In this document: in pieces, positions 51,353 to 60,555 of the stretch
Numbering within the stretch: position 1 is the first letter of the stretch
Layout of the letters: each line of letters starts with the position of its first letter
Translations under genes and position numbers: made by a program
Assembly: GCA_963739355.1 (NCBI GenBank)
Contig: CAVUAD010000007.1
Coordinates: forward strand, 930,001 to 994,000
DNA length: 64,000 nt
Direction of reading: 5' to 3'
Origin: JAWVFM01 sp963739355
Lineage (GTDB): Bacteria > Actinomycetota > Thermoleophilia > Solirubrobacterales > 70-9
Notes under the pieces: model-generated
Databases searched by the model: none
Told to the model about the DNA's origin: nothing
What the model saw: the letters and a program-made list of their open reading frames with translations, nothing else

Positions 51353-53626
51353 GTGGGGGCCCCCGAACACGCCCGGTACGCGGGCTCCGGGCCGGCAGCG
51401 GAGCTCTCGGCGCAGGAGCGGGCGCTGCTCGGAGACCTGCTCGCGGTCGTCGCCGAGCACGCCGACCACGGCGGGGCGGACGTTGACCGCCAGCCGATCG
51501 AGGAGGCGTTCACGTTCGCCTGCGCCCGCCATGCCGACCAGACCCGGCGCTCCGGCGAGGACTTCATCACCCACCCCGTCGAGGTCGCGAAGATCTGCGC
51601 GGGCCTGCGGCTCGACACGGAAACGCTGTGCGCGGCGCTCCTCCACGACACGGTGGAGGACACGACCGCGAGCCTCGAGGAGGTTCAGGGGCTCTTCGGC
51701 GAGAACGTCGCCGCGCTCGTCGACGGCGTCACCAAGCTGACCGGGATCACCTTCCAGAGCCGCGACGAGAAGCAGGCCGAGAACTACCGCAAGATGATGG
51801 TCGCGATGGCCACGGACGTCCGGGTCATCCTCATCAAGCTCGCGGACCGCCTGCACAACATGCGGACGCTGGAGGCGCTTCCCAAGCAGAAGCAGATGGA
51901 GAAGGCGCGCGAGACCATCGAGATCTACGCGCCGCTGGCGCACCGGCTCGGGATCCACGCGATCAAGTGGGAGCTGGAGGACCTGTCCTTCCAGCGGCTG
52001 CACCCCCGCAAGTACGACGAGATCAAGACCCTCGTCTCCCAGCAGCGCGCCGAGCGCGAGCGCTACGTCGAGGACGCCGGGCGCTTCCTCACCGCGGAGC
52101 TCGGCAACGTCGGCATCGACGCGGCGATCTCCGGGCGCGCCAAGCACTTCTACTCGATCTACTCGAAGATGGCCAAGAAGGGCCGCGAGTTCAACGAGAT
52201 CTACGACCTCACGGCGATGCGGGTGATCGTCGGCTCCGTCAAGGACTGCTACGGGGCGATCGGGATCATCCACTCGCTCTGGAAGCCGCTCCCGGGGCGC
52301 TTCAAGGACTTCATCGCGACTCCCAAGCTCAACCTCTACCAGGCGCTGCACACCACGGTGATCGGGCCCGAGGGCCGGCCGCTCGAGATCCAGGTCCGCA
52401 CCGCCGAGATGCACGAGCTGGCCGAGTACGGCATCGCCGCGCACGTCATCTACAAGGAGGGCGCCAAGCGCGGCAAGGTGGACCCGGAGCGCGAGAAGAT
52501 GACCTGGCTGCGCCAGCTCGTCGACCCCGAGGGCGACCAGGACCCCAAGGAGTTCCTCGACCAGCTGAAGGTCGACCTCTTCGAGGATGAGGTCTACGCG
52601 TTCACGCCGCGCGGCGAGGTCAAGAACCTCGCCGCGGGCGCGACGCCGCTCGACTTCGCGTACGCGATCCACACGGATGTCGGGCACCGCTGCGTGGGGG
52701 CGAAGGTGAACGGGAAGATCGTCCCGCTCCACTACCAGCTGAGCTCTGGAGACATCGTCGAGATCCTCACCGCCAAGCAGGAGCGCGGCCCTTCCCGAGA
52801 CTGGCTGTCGGTGGTGCGCACGCCGCGGGCGCGCAACAAGATCCGCGCGTTCCTCACCCGCGAGCGCCGCGAGGACGCCGAGCGCCGTGGCCGCGGGGAG
52901 CTTCAGAACACCCTGCGAAAGCGCGGCCTGCCGGCGGGCAAGATCGCCGGCTCGCCGCTGTTCGCCGACGTGATCCGCGAGATCGGCTTCCGCAAGGCGG
53001 ACGACTTCTACATCGCCCTCGGCCAGGGCAAGGTCTCGCCGAAGACCGTCGCCAACAAGCTGATGCAGCGCCTCAAGCAGGGCGACGCGGTCACCACCGA
53101 CGACGCGGCGCCGCGCCAGTCCGGTGTCTTGCGGGGGGCCGACGAGCGCCAGCGCGCCACCCAGGACGCCGGTGACTACGGGATCAAGGTCAAGGGCGTC
53201 GACGACGTGGTCGTCCGCCTGGCGAAATGCTGCCGCCCGGTTCCGGGCGACGAGATCGTGGGCTACGTCTCGCTGGGCAGGGGAATCACGATCCACCGTG
53301 AGGACTGCCGCAACGTCGTTGCCCTGAAGAAGGCGCCGGAGCGCTTCACGGACGTCTCGTGGGAGGGCGGCAACCAGAGCTCCTACCGCGTCGAGCTCCA
53401 GGTGGACGCCTACGACCGCCCGCGCCTGCTCGAGGACCTCTCCCGGGCGCTCGCCGAGGGCGGCATGAACATCCTCGAGGCGAAGTGCACGACCATTCAC
53501 CCGATGGTCAAGAACCGCTTCGTCGTCGAGGTGGGGGACACCGAGCAGCTGCGCCAGTGCATCGGCCGTCTGCGTCACGTCGACTCGGTCTTCGACGTCT
53601 TCCGCGTGACGCCCGGCGGCGGCTGA
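51353..53626 (+). CDS. relA: Bifunctional (p)ppGpp synthetase/hydrolase (Rel)
   Basis: 757 residues; makes and degrades the alarmone ppGpp. HD hydrolase domain with intact LLHDTVEDTTASLEEVQGLF, synthetase domain (RAKHFYSIYSKMAKKGREFN, IYDLTAMRVIVGSVKDCYG), TGS domain (about 410-470; VYAFTPRGEVKNLAAGATPL), a conserved-cysteine region (LAKCCRPVPGDEIVGY) and a C-terminal ACT domain (about 675-745). Both activities are predicted because the HD residues are kept. The start is uncertain: no ATG lies near, GTG 51353 is the first standard codon, and a CTG at 51287 overlaps the recJ stop (CTGA) in frame. Confidence 0.93.
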   Translation: MGAPEHARYAGSGPAAELSAQERALLGDLLAVVAEHADHGGADVDRQPIEEAFTFACARHADQTRRSGEDFITHPVEVAKICAGLRLDTETLCAALLHDTVEDTTASLEEVQGLFGENVAALVDGVTKLTGITFQSRDEKQAENYRKMMVAMATDVRVILIKLADRLHNMRTLEALPKQKQMEKARETIEIYAPLAHRLGIHAIKWELEDLSFQRLHPRKYDEIKTLVSQQRAERERYVEDAGRFLTAELGNVGIDAAISGRAKHFYSIYSKMAKKGREFNEIYDLTAMRVIVGSVKDCYGAIGIIHSLWKPLPGRFKDFIATPKLNLYQALHTTVIGPEGRPLEIQVRTAEMHELAEYGIAAHVIYKEGAKRGKVDPEREKMTWLRQLVDPEGDQDPKEFLDQLKVDLFEDEVYAFTPRGEVKNLAAGATPLDFAYAIHTDVGHRCVGAKVNGKIVPLHYQLSSGDIVEILTAKQERGPSRDWLSVVRTPRARNKIRAFLTRERREDAERRGRGELQNTLRKRGLPAGKIAGSPLFADVIREIGFRKADDFYIALGQGKVSPKTVANKLMQRLKQGDAVTTDDAAPRQSGVLRGADERQRATQDAGDYGIKVKGVDDVVVRLAKCCRPVPGDEIVGYVSLGRGITIHREDCRNVVALKKAPERFTDVSWEGGNQSSYRVELQVDAYDRPRLLEDLSRALAEGGMNILEAKCTTIHPMVKNRFVVEVGDTEQLRQCIGRLRHVDSVFDVFRVTPGGG

Positions 53627-53637
53627 GCGATTCCGAG

Positions 53638-54501
53638 ATGGCCGGCGGACGGCCAGCCGTCAGCGTCGTCATCCCGTTCGGCGGGAGCGTCCGCGACGCC
53701 ACAAGCCTGGCCGGGGCGATCGCCGCGATGCGGCTGCGCGACGGCGACGAGGTCATCGTCGCCGACAACACCCCCGCGCAGGTGATGGCCGCCGCACCGC
53801 CCCCCGGCGCGCGGGTCGTCCCGGCAACCGCCGAGCGCTCCTCCTACCACGCGCGGAATGCCGGAGCGGCGGCGGCGAGGGGCGAGTGGATCCTCTTCGT
53901 CGACGCCGACTGCGAGCCCGATGCCGGACTGCTGGACGCCTACTTCGCCGCCCCCGCCGCGGACGGCTGCGGGATCCTGGCGGGCCAGATCGACGGCGAT
54001 CCCGCCCAGGAGTCGTTCCTGGCGCGCTACACGCGCTCGCGCAAGTTCTTCCGCCAGGACGCCGGGTTCCTCGCGGAGGCGGGGACCGCAGCCACCGGGA
54101 ACCTCATGGTCAGGCGTTCCGCGTTCGAGGCTGCGGGCGGGTTCGTCGAGGGCATCCGCTCGGGCGGCGACGTCGACCTCTGCCGGCGGCTGCGCCTTGC
54201 CGGGTGGACGCTCGAGACGCGCCTCGGCGCGGTCGTCCACCACCACCACCGCGACAGCCTGCCCTCGCTGCTCGGGGCGATCGCCCGCTACGCCGCCGGA
54301 TCGCGGTGGCTGAACGACCGCTACCCGGGGGAGTCGGGAAGCTGGCCGCTCGTTTCCGGCATGGCCGGCGTCGCGCGGGACGTGCCGGTCCGGCTTGCCT
54401 CCGGACGGGTCGAGGAGGCCGGCTTCAGGGTCGTCGACGGGCTGGGCCTTGTCGCGCACGTCGTCGGCTACCGGCGCAGCAACCGCGCCGGGGCCCTATA
54501 G
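53638..54501 (+). CDS. GT2-family glycosyltransferase
   Basis: 287 residues of the GT-A fold. AVSVVIPFGG opens the nucleotide-binding domain, ARNAGAAAARGEWILFVDAD carries the DxD-type metal motif (DADCEPD), and GGDVDLCRRLRLAGW is the downstream acceptor/base region with the ED-like motif. It transfers a sugar from an NDP-sugar to an unknown acceptor, probably in envelope polysaccharide synthesis. ATG 53638 lies 11 bases after the rel stop. It overlaps the convergent HIT gene by six bases. Confidence 0.8.
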   Translation: MAGGRPAVSVVIPFGGSVRDATSLAGAIAAMRLRDGDEVIVADNTPAQVMAAAPPPGARVVPATAERSSYHARNAGAAAARGEWILFVDADCEPDAGLLDAYFAAPAADGCGILAGQIDGDPAQESFLARYTRSRKFFRQDAGFLAEAGTAATGNLMVRRSAFEAAGGFVEGIRSGGDVDLCRRLRLAGWTLETRLGAVVHHHHRDSLPSLLGAIARYAAGSRWLNDRYPGESGSWPLVSGMAGVARDVPVRLASGRVEEAGFRVVDGLGLVAHVVGYRRSNRAGAL

Positions 54502-54912
54502 CGCGAGGGCCTTCCTGATTGCGTCGGCGGCGGCCTCCGCCTCGCCGTCGCGGTACTTCCGCCGCGGCCAGAAGAAGCCGCGCAGCCCGTCCTTCTTCAC
54601 CCGCGGGACGACGTGGATGTGGAAGTGGGGGACGCTCTGGCTGACGACGTTGTTCGCGGCCACGAACGCCCCCTGAGCTCCCATCGCGTCGCGCACCGCG
54701 ACCGAGAGCGCTCGCGCCTTGACGTAGAGCCGGCCCGTGAGGTCCTCCGGCAGGTCCCAGATCGTCTCGCGGTGCTCGCGAGGGATCAGCAGGGTGTGGC
54801 CCGGAAAGAGGGGGCGGCTGTCGAGGAACCCGAGCGCCTCGTCGTCCTCGTAGACCACGTGCGCGTCGACCTCCCCGGCGGCGATCGCGCAGAAGACGCA
54901 GTCGGGGGCCAA
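54496..54912 (-). CDS. HIT family protein (HINT-like)
   Basis: 138 residues of the histidine triad superfamily. CVFCAIAAGEVDAHVVYEDD at the N-terminus and the triad SVPHFHIHVVPR are typical of HINT-type purine-nucleoside phosphoramidases or dinucleotide hydrolases. Start TTG 54912; no other start codon is near. It lies three bases after... upstream of the lipid kinase stop side on the same strand (gap of two bases from 54915), so both are probably co-transcribed. Confidence 0.85.
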   Translation of the reverse strand: MAPDCVFCAIAAGEVDAHVVYEDDEALGFLDSRPLFPGHTLLIPREHRETIWDLPEDLTGRLYVKARALSVAVRDAMGAQGAFVAANNVVSQSVPHFHIHVVPRVKKDGLRGFFWPRRKYRDGEAEAAADAIRKALAL

Positions 54913-54914
54913 CG

Positions 54915-55922
54915 TCAGTGGACTACGGTGAGGGCGCCGGGCTCGATGCCGATGTCGAGCTCGGTGTGGTCGCCGATGTAGTCGCCGTCGACCTGGACCG
55001 GGAAGCTCCGGATGTGCCCCTCGCCGTCTCTGTCCGCGGCCTCGATCCGCGCCTCGGTGACGCCCTCGAAGTGGTCGATCTGGCGATGGTCGGCGATCCG
55101 CAGCCGGCCGTTGAGGGCGCGCGTGATGATCGTCGGCACGTCGCGCTGCGCGGCACGTCGCAGCATCGCGACCGAGAGCGTCCCGTTCGCGATCCCGGCG
55201 CCCTCGCAGATGCGGACGGGCTGGCTGCCGAAGTAGGTGAAGGGATCGGAGTTCTGGATGATCGTCGTGATCCCCTCGGCCTCGCCGTCGTTGGTCGCGA
55301 CCCGCATCGTCACCGGGTTGACGAGGTAGCGGCGGTAGAAGCCGGTGACCGCGGTCGACACGTAGAACCAGCGGCCGCCGCGCGCCTTCAGCCTGGGGTG
55401 TGCGTCGACGTGCTTCGCGGCCGTCGCATCCAGCCCGGCGCCGCAGGCAAAGACGAAGCGCCGTCCGTTCGCGGTCCCGAGGTCGACCCTGCGGGGGTGG
55501 AAGTCGTCGGCCAGCGCGAGGAGATGCTCGGTCGCGTCGACCACGTCGTTGGGGATGCCGAGCGTCCGGCAGACGACGTTCGTGGATCCGCCGGGAAGCA
55601 CCGACACCGGGATCCCGGTGCCCGCCACCCCGTTGGCGATCTCGTTCAGGGTGCCGTCGCCGCCGAACGCCACGACGACGTCGTAGTTGCCCTCCGCCGC
55701 CTCACGGCCGATCTCGGTCGCGTGGTCCTTGGCCTCCGTCAGCTCCGCCTCCACCTCGTAGCGGCCCTGAAGGGCGTAGACGACCAGGTTCTTCAGCCGG
55801 TCGGAGACCGTCGTCGCGTAGGGGTTGACGATGATCAGCATCCGCTTCTTCTTGCGGCGAGACGACGGCTTCTTGATCGCCCGCTCGGTGGCGGGCAGCT
55901 GCGGCGGAGCGGTCACGGACAC
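54915..55922 (-). CDS. Diacylglycerol kinase-family lipid kinase
   Basis: 335 residues. The catalytic domain shows ILIVNPYATT-type start (LIIVNPYATTVSDRLKNLVV), the ATP loop VAFGGDGTLNEIANGVAGTG and SVLPGGSTNVVCRTLGIPND. The C-terminal beta domain follows (VFACGAGLDATAAKHVD). It phosphorylates a membrane lipid, by family either diacylglycerol or a related polyprenol/phosphoinositol lipid. A basic RRKKKR segment precedes the domain. GTG 55922 is chosen because TACGCT (complement of 55930-55935) stands seven bases upstream; GTG 55916 is the next choice. Confidence 0.85.
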   Translation of the reverse strand: MSVTAPPQLPATERAIKKPSSRRKKKRMLIIVNPYATTVSDRLKNLVVYALQGRYEVEAELTEAKDHATEIGREAAEGNYDVVVAFGGDGTLNEIANGVAGTGIPVSVLPGGSTNVVCRTLGIPNDVVDATEHLLALADDFHPRRVDLGTANGRRFVFACGAGLDATAAKHVDAHPRLKARGGRWFYVSTAVTGFYRRYLVNPVTMRVATNDGEAEGITTIIQNSDPFTYFGSQPVRICEGAGIANGTLSVAMLRRAAQRDVPTIITRALNGRLRIADHRQIDHFEGVTEARIEAADRDGEGHIRSFPVQVDGDYIGDHTELDIGIEPGALTVVH

Positions 55923-55927
55923 GTTTC

Positions 55928-56926
55928 CTAGCGTACGACCTCGAACCGCACGAGGCCGTCGCTCTCGGTCTCCATCACCCGTCCATCGCGGATCAGCAGG
56001 TCGACATGCCCGATCACCTCCGAAAGGGTGAGGAAGGCCTGGGTGACCGCGACGTTCCCCCACAGGCTCTGGGCGATCTCGTGGGCGCTACGCGGCCGCT
56101 CGGCGATCAGCGCGTAGATCTTCTCGGCGCGGCGCCGGTGCATGGCGAAGCGCTCGTCGATCAGCTCGCGGTGGTTCGTGACCGGGTCGCCGTGACCGGT
56201 CAGCACGATCTCGGCCGGAAGCTCGCGTGTGCGCTCCAACGACTCCAGGTAGGTGAGGAGCGCCTTCGGGCGCTCGTCCGAGCCGTCGAGGGGACGCGAG
56301 AGGAGCGGGTTCGAGGAGATGTGGCCGAGCAGGTGGTCCGCGGCGATCAGGATGCCGCGCTCGGAGTCCCAGAAGAGCGTGTCGGAGGGGGAGTGGCCGG
56401 GCCGGTGCTGCACCTCCAGCCTGCGGTCCCGGAGGTCGAGGATCTCGCCGTCGCGGAGGGGCCTGGTGATCCGCGCGTGCGACCCCCAGCCGCGGAAGCT
56501 CCGCGAGACGGAACGCAGCGCGACCACGACGTCCTCGGAGATCCCGTGGGCGCGCATCAGCGCCGCGGCGTACTGGTCGTCGCGCTCCGCGTCGTCCGCG
56601 AAGTTCTCGAAGAACGGGACGGCAACGTCGATTGCGGCCACGGCCGCGCCCGAGCGCTCGCTGACGATCTCGGCAAGCCCAAGGTGGTCCAGGTGCTGAT
56701 GGGTCAGCACCACGAGCTCGATCGACTCGAGCGGGTGCCCCAGCTCGTCGAGCTGGCGCTGGAGCTCGTCGAGGGCCTTGCCGGAGTTGGGGCCCGTGTC
56801 GACGAGGGTGAGCGGCTCGTCCTCGATGAGGTAGCAGTTGACGCGGCCGACCGCGAAGGGCGTGGGGATGGCCAGGCGGTGGATGCCGGCCTCGCGCGCC
56901 CGCTCCAGCGCCTCCTCGGCGGTCAC
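55928..56926 (-). CDS. MBL-fold metallo-hydrolase
   Basis: 332 residues. The metallo-beta-lactamase zinc motif is LTHQHLDHLG, with further ligands in QHRPGHSPSDT and IAADHLLGH and the final TGHGDP. The last 70 residues form a winged-helix-like domain (MHRRRAEKIYALIAERPRSA), as in LACTB2/RNase-Z-like hydrolases common in actinobacteria. It could act on a thioester or on RNA. GTG 56926 overlaps the phosphohexomutase stop by four bases. Confidence 0.85.
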   Translation of the reverse strand: MTAEEALERAREAGIHRLAIPTPFAVGRVNCYLIEDEPLTLVDTGPNSGKALDELQRQLDELGHPLESIELVVLTHQHLDHLGLAEIVSERSGAAVAAIDVAVPFFENFADDAERDDQYAAALMRAHGISEDVVVALRSVSRSFRGWGSHARITRPLRDGEILDLRDRRLEVQHRPGHSPSDTLFWDSERGILIAADHLLGHISSNPLLSRPLDGSDERPKALLTYLESLERTRELPAEIVLTGHGDPVTNHRELIDERFAMHRRRAEKIYALIAERPRSAHEIAQSLWGNVAVTQAFLTLSEVIGHVDLLIRDGRVMETESDGLVRFEVVR

Positions 56927-58341
56927 GAGCGAATGACGCTCAGGATCTCGTCGCGCTTGGCCTCCATGTCCTCGCGCGAGGCGAGCGACTCGAGGTTCAG
57001 GCGCAGGAGGGGCTCCGTGTTCGATGGCCGGACGTTGAAGTGCCAGTCCGGGTAGTCCACCGACACTCCGTCGAGCCAGCCCACCTCGGCGTCCCCGTGG
57101 AGCGCCGCGAGCTCCTTCATCTTCGCCTCGGGGTCCGCGACCTCCGAGTTGATCTCGCCCGAGATGAAGTAGCGGGACCGGAGCTCGGCCACCAGCTCCG
57201 AGAACGGCCTCTCCGCGGTGGAGACGAGCTCGAGGACGAGCAGCGCCGGGATCGTCCCGGAGTCCGCGCACCAGAAGTCGCGGAAGTAGTAGTGGCCGGA
57301 GACCTCACCCGCGAACGCCGCGTCGTGCTTGCGCATCGCGATCTTCATGAACGCGTGCCCGACGCGGCCCATGTGCGAGGTGCCCCCGAGCTCGGCGACG
57401 GTGTCGGCAACGGCACGGCTTGCGCGCACGTCGTAGAGGATCGTCGCTCCCGGCTCGCTCTCCAGCACGCGGCGCGCGAGGAGCGCGGTGAGGAAGTCGC
57501 CGTCGACGAATTCCCCCTGGTCGTCGATGAAGAAGCAGCGGTCGGCATCCCCGTCCCAGGCGATCCCGAGGTCGGCACCGTCGGCCGTCACCCGGTCGAC
57601 GATGAACCGGCGGTTCTCGGGCAGGAGCGGATTGGGCTCGTGGTCCGGGAACTCGCCGTCGGGCGCCCAGTAGGTCGTACTGAGATCGAGGCCGAGCCTC
57701 TCGAGCAGCGGGCCCACCATCGGCCCCGCCATGCCGTTGCCACCGTCCACCACCACTCGCAGGGGCCGCACGCGGGACGGGTCGACGAACGACATCGCCC
57801 GCTCCTGGAAGCTCTCCATCACGTCGATCGGCTGAGCCCAGCCGCGTCCCGGCGGATCGCCCATCCCGCCCTGGATCTCGCGGCGGATGTCCTGGATGCC
57901 GGCGTCGCCCGAGAGCGCCAGCGCGCCCTCGCGGACGAACTTGACGCCCGTGTACGCCTTCGGGTTGTGCGACGCGGTGACCATCGCGCCGCCGTCGAGG
58001 TCCTGCCAGCCGACCAGGTGGTAGAGCATCTCGGTGCCGACCATGCCGGCGTCGATCACGCCGGCGCCCTCGTCCACCAGCCCGGCGCAGAGGCGCTCGG
58101 CCATCTCCGGCGCCTGGATGCGCATGTCGCGGCCAAGGCCTACGCGCAGCTCGCTCGGTGCCTTCTCCCGCAGCCTCCCGAGAACCCGGGCGAAGCCACG
58201 GCCGAGCAGGTACGCCGTCTCGCCGTCCATCTCCTCGCCGTAGAGCCCCCGGACGTCATACGCCTTGAATATGGAATCACTGACCGGTTGCGTGCTCTGC
58301 TCCCGCCCGGAATCACTGGTCCTCGCCTCCGGCTCGGACAT
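56923..58341 (-). CDS. manB: Phosphomannomutase/phosphoglucomutase
   Basis: 472 residues of the alpha-D-phosphohexomutase superfamily, interconverting hexose 6- and 1-phosphates for NDP-sugar and polysaccharide synthesis. IFKAYDVRGLYGEEMD starts domain 1, the phosphoserine loop is VTASHNPKAYTGVKF, the metal loop is AWDGDADRCFFIDDQGEFVD, the sugar-binding loop is FAGEVSGHYYFRDF, and domain 4 has VRPSNTEPLLRLN. ATG 58341 has GGGAG upstream. First gene of a run continuing into the MBL hydrolase. Confidence 0.9.
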   Translation of the reverse strand: MSEPEARTSDSGREQSTQPVSDSIFKAYDVRGLYGEEMDGETAYLLGRGFARVLGRLREKAPSELRVGLGRDMRIQAPEMAERLCAGLVDEGAGVIDAGMVGTEMLYHLVGWQDLDGGAMVTASHNPKAYTGVKFVREGALALSGDAGIQDIRREIQGGMGDPPGRGWAQPIDVMESFQERAMSFVDPSRVRPLRVVVDGGNGMAGPMVGPLLERLGLDLSTTYWAPDGEFPDHEPNPLLPENRRFIVDRVTADGADLGIAWDGDADRCFFIDDQGEFVDGDFLTALLARRVLESEPGATILYDVRASRAVADTVAELGGTSHMGRVGHAFMKIAMRKHDAAFAGEVSGHYYFRDFWCADSGTIPALLVLELVSTAERPFSELVAELRSRYFISGEINSEVADPEAKMKELAALHGDAEVGWLDGVSVDYPDWHFNVRPSNTEPLLRLNLESLASREDMEAKRDEILSVIRS

Positions 58342-58378
58342 TCAGAGCTGCTCCCGCGTCCGCCGCAACCGGGTCTCC

Positions 58379-58867
58379 TTAGAACTTCCCATGGAGAGCT
58401 GCGTAGCTCTGCTCGAGCGTCTGCGGCATCACGCGCGTGTCGGCGAGCACCGGCATGAAGTTCGTGTCGCCGCCCCAGCGCGGAACGACGTGCATGTGGA
58501 TGTGGTGCTCGACACCGGCGCCCGCGACGCGCCCCTGGTTGAACCCGACGTTGAAGCCGTGGGGCTCGTACTCGTCTTCGAGGATCTCGATCGAGCGCTG
58601 TGCCAGCCGCATCATCTCCGCGCTGGTCTCCGGCTGGACCCTCTGCAGGGCGCCCACGTGCTCGTATGGAGCCACCATGAGGTGGCCGTTCGTGTACGGG
58701 TAGAGGTTGAGGATCACGAAGCAGAGCTCGCCCCTGTGGACGATGAGGTTCGCCTCGTCGTCGTCCTCACCCGGCTTCGCGCAGAAGATGCACGAGTCCT
58801 CGACGTCCTTCGAGGCGTCGCTCACGTACTCGAGGCGCCACGGCGCCCAGATCCGCTCGGTGGCCAC
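58379..58867 (-). CDS. HIT family protein, Ap4A phosphorylase-like
   Basis: 162 residues. The N-terminus ERIWAPWRLEYVSDASK, the Cys motif CIFCAKPGEDDDEANL and the triad segment VEHHIHMHVVPRWGGDTNFM resemble the mycobacterial diadenosine-tetraphosphate phosphorylase group and not HINT. It is predicted to split Ap4A-type nucleotides. Start GTG 58867 (or GTG 58869 in another frame position is excluded); TAGGAT (complement of 58876-58881) lies eight bases upstream, without a Shine-Dalgarno. Confidence 0.85.
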   Translation of the reverse strand: MATERIWAPWRLEYVSDASKDVEDSCIFCAKPGEDDDEANLIVHRGELCFVILNLYPYTNGHLMVAPYEHVGALQRVQPETSAEMMRLAQRSIEILEDEYEPHGFNVGFNQGRVAGAGVEHHIHMHVVPRWGGDTNFMPVLADTRVMPQTLEQSYAALHGKF

Positions 58868-58906
58868 ACGGCGGCATCCTAGATGCCTCGATCTGGAGGA
58901 GCGTTC

Positions 58907-59863
58907 CTAGCTCTCGGTGCGGCGGTAGTGATCGCGCCAGATCACGCGGTACACGCCAAGGTGCCGCGGCAGGCTGCGCACGCCGGGGATGTAGGGAATG
59001 CAGATGAAGGCGACCGAGAGGCCCATCATCAGCAGCCACACCAGGGCGTCGGCGTTCTCGGAGCTCTTGAAGGGCTCGACCTGGTACCAGAACGTGTAGA
59101 GCCACAGCCAGACCTGTCCGGGATAGCTACCCGTCTCGTTCATCATTCCCCACTGGGTGCCGAGCAGGTGCTGCTTCTGGGCGAGCGACTCGAAGTAGCC
59201 GCCCCCGGAGAGGAAGAGCAGGGGACGGGTGTAGTTGGTCTGGTAGAACTGCGACGTCGTCAGGAGGGCTCCGTCGAGCCCGCCGCTCTCGGCAAGGCCC
59301 GCCAGCGCGGCCATCATCGGCGCCACGGGGCCGTAGCTTCCGGGGGGGACGACGGGGAGCCCGCCGGGGAACCGGGCCCGGTCGAGCGCCTTCGTGTAGG
59401 CGTCGGTCCAGGCGGTCTGTTGCGCGACGGGGGCCGCCTGGTACCGGGCGAGCGCCCTGCGCAGGGCGAGGTTCCCCGGGACGCTCTGAAGTGGATCGAG
59501 CACGAAGTCCTTCGCGGTGTCGACCGGGATGTGGACCCCGGCAGCCCGCTGCAGCGACACCGGCCCGATCTTCTGCCCGGCGCCCGGCGTGTGCGTGTAC
59601 GGGGGGCCGTAGGTCGCAACCTCGCTGGTGCGGTCGAGCTCGGTGACGGCCGTCGCGGTGAAGTCGGCGGGATCGGCCCGTGCCCACTGCTGGATCGTGA
59701 CCGGCGAGTCGTCAGGCGAGGAGAAGAGCACCGCCAACACGACCACGAGCAAGGTGACGACGCCGAGGGCGATCGTGAGCTCCTTGATCAGGTCGTAGCG
59801 GACGTACTGGCCGTGCCACTCGCGGTCGTCGTCGGTGGGGGGAGGTTGTACGTCGCCGCTCAC
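58907..59863 (-). CDS. Membrane partner protein encoded with cytochrome b
   Basis: 318 residues. One transmembrane segment near the N-terminus (about 30-47; LGVVTLLVVVLAVLFSS), an outside region of about 190 residues without CxxCH heme or Rieske motifs, and C-terminal hydrophobic segments (QVWLWLYTFWYQVEPF; DALVWLLMMGLSVAFICIPY) ending in a basic tail (PRHLGVYRVIWRDHYRR). The C-terminal part recalls the end of cytochrome b/subunit IV proteins, but no PEWY quinol motif is seen. GTG/ATG start at 59863 overlaps the cytochrome b stop by four bases, so they are made together. Confidence 0.6.
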   Translation of the reverse strand: MSGDVQPPPTDDDREWHGQYVRYDLIKELTIALGVVTLLVVVLAVLFSSPDDSPVTIQQWARADPADFTATAVTELDRTSEVATYGPPYTHTPGAGQKIGPVSLQRAAGVHIPVDTAKDFVLDPLQSVPGNLALRRALARYQAAPVAQQTAWTDAYTKALDRARFPGGLPVVPPGSYGPVAPMMAALAGLAESGGLDGALLTTSQFYQTNYTRPLLFLSGGGYFESLAQKQHLLGTQWGMMNETGSYPGQVWLWLYTFWYQVEPFKSSENADALVWLLMMGLSVAFICIPYIPGVRSLPRHLGVYRVIWRDHYRRTES

Positions 59864-60555
59864 CCTTCGCCTCCCTCAGGAGCCGTGGGAGGGGACGCCG
59901 GAGCCTGGGCCCTGCGCCGTGCGGGATAGGGCGGCACGACGCCGTGACGACGCACCAGCAGCACGTGCCACACGACGAGTGCGACCACGGCGACCGGCAG
60001 GAGGATCACGTGGTACGTGTACATCTGCCCGAAGTCGATGACGTTGAAGAACGCCCCGATGCCGACGGAATTCAGCCCGTCCTTTCCCTCGCTGGCGATC
60101 CACTGCGCGTCGAAGTTCTGTTGCGAGAGGTAGCCCGTGAACGCGGCCCCGATCGACACGAGGAACACGATCGCTCCCGTGGCCCAGGTCCGCCCACGCC
60201 CGCCGCGCCAGGCGGCCATGAAGAACTTGCCCCAGAGGTGGACGACCATCGTGAAGAAGAAGACCTCGACACCCCAGAGGTGGACGCTGTTGAAGAAGTG
60301 CCCGACGCTCGACACGTGCCACCAGGTCGGGCCCTTCAGGCCGAGGATCACGCCGGAGACGATCACCACGACGAGCGCGGCGATCGTCGCGACTCCGAAC
60401 ACGTAGATCCACGACGCGACGTAGGCGGGCTGGCGATCGGGAAGGAGCCGCTCGGGCGGCATCGCGGACACGGCGCGGTTGCGAACCCAGGTGGTCCACA
60501 TCCGGTCGCGCTCGGCGTCGCTGCCGGAGGCGGCGGTGGGACCCGGCTCGCTCAT
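59860..60555 (-). CDS. Cytochrome b (b6-like N-terminal domain)
   Basis: 231 residues, with four transmembrane helices and four heme-ligand histidines. The first pair is in FFNSVHLWGVEVFFFTMVVH and the second is in YTYHVILLPVAVVALVVWH. Fourteen residues separate the second pair, the b6-type spacing. It carries two b hemes and should take electrons from menaquinol. The C-terminal half of a full cytochrome b is absent, as in split b6 systems. No Rieske or cytochrome c gene is in the window. It overlaps both neighbours by four bases. Confidence 0.85.
   Translation of the reverse strand: MSEPGPTAASGSDAERDRMWTTWVRNRAVSAMPPERLLPDRQPAYVASWIYVFGVATIAALVVVIVSGVILGLKGPTWWHVSSVGHFFNSVHLWGVEVFFFTMVVHLWGKFFMAAWRGGRGRTWATGAIVFLVSIGAAFTGYLSQQNFDAQWIASEGKDGLNSVGIGAFFNVIDFGQMYTYHVILLPVAVVALVVWHVLLVRRHGVVPPYPARRRAQAPASPPTAPEGGEG

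Noticed and set aside
51230..53578. Long minus-strand frame opposite rel
   Set aside because: Same GC-driven artefact; rel on the plus strand has all its domains.
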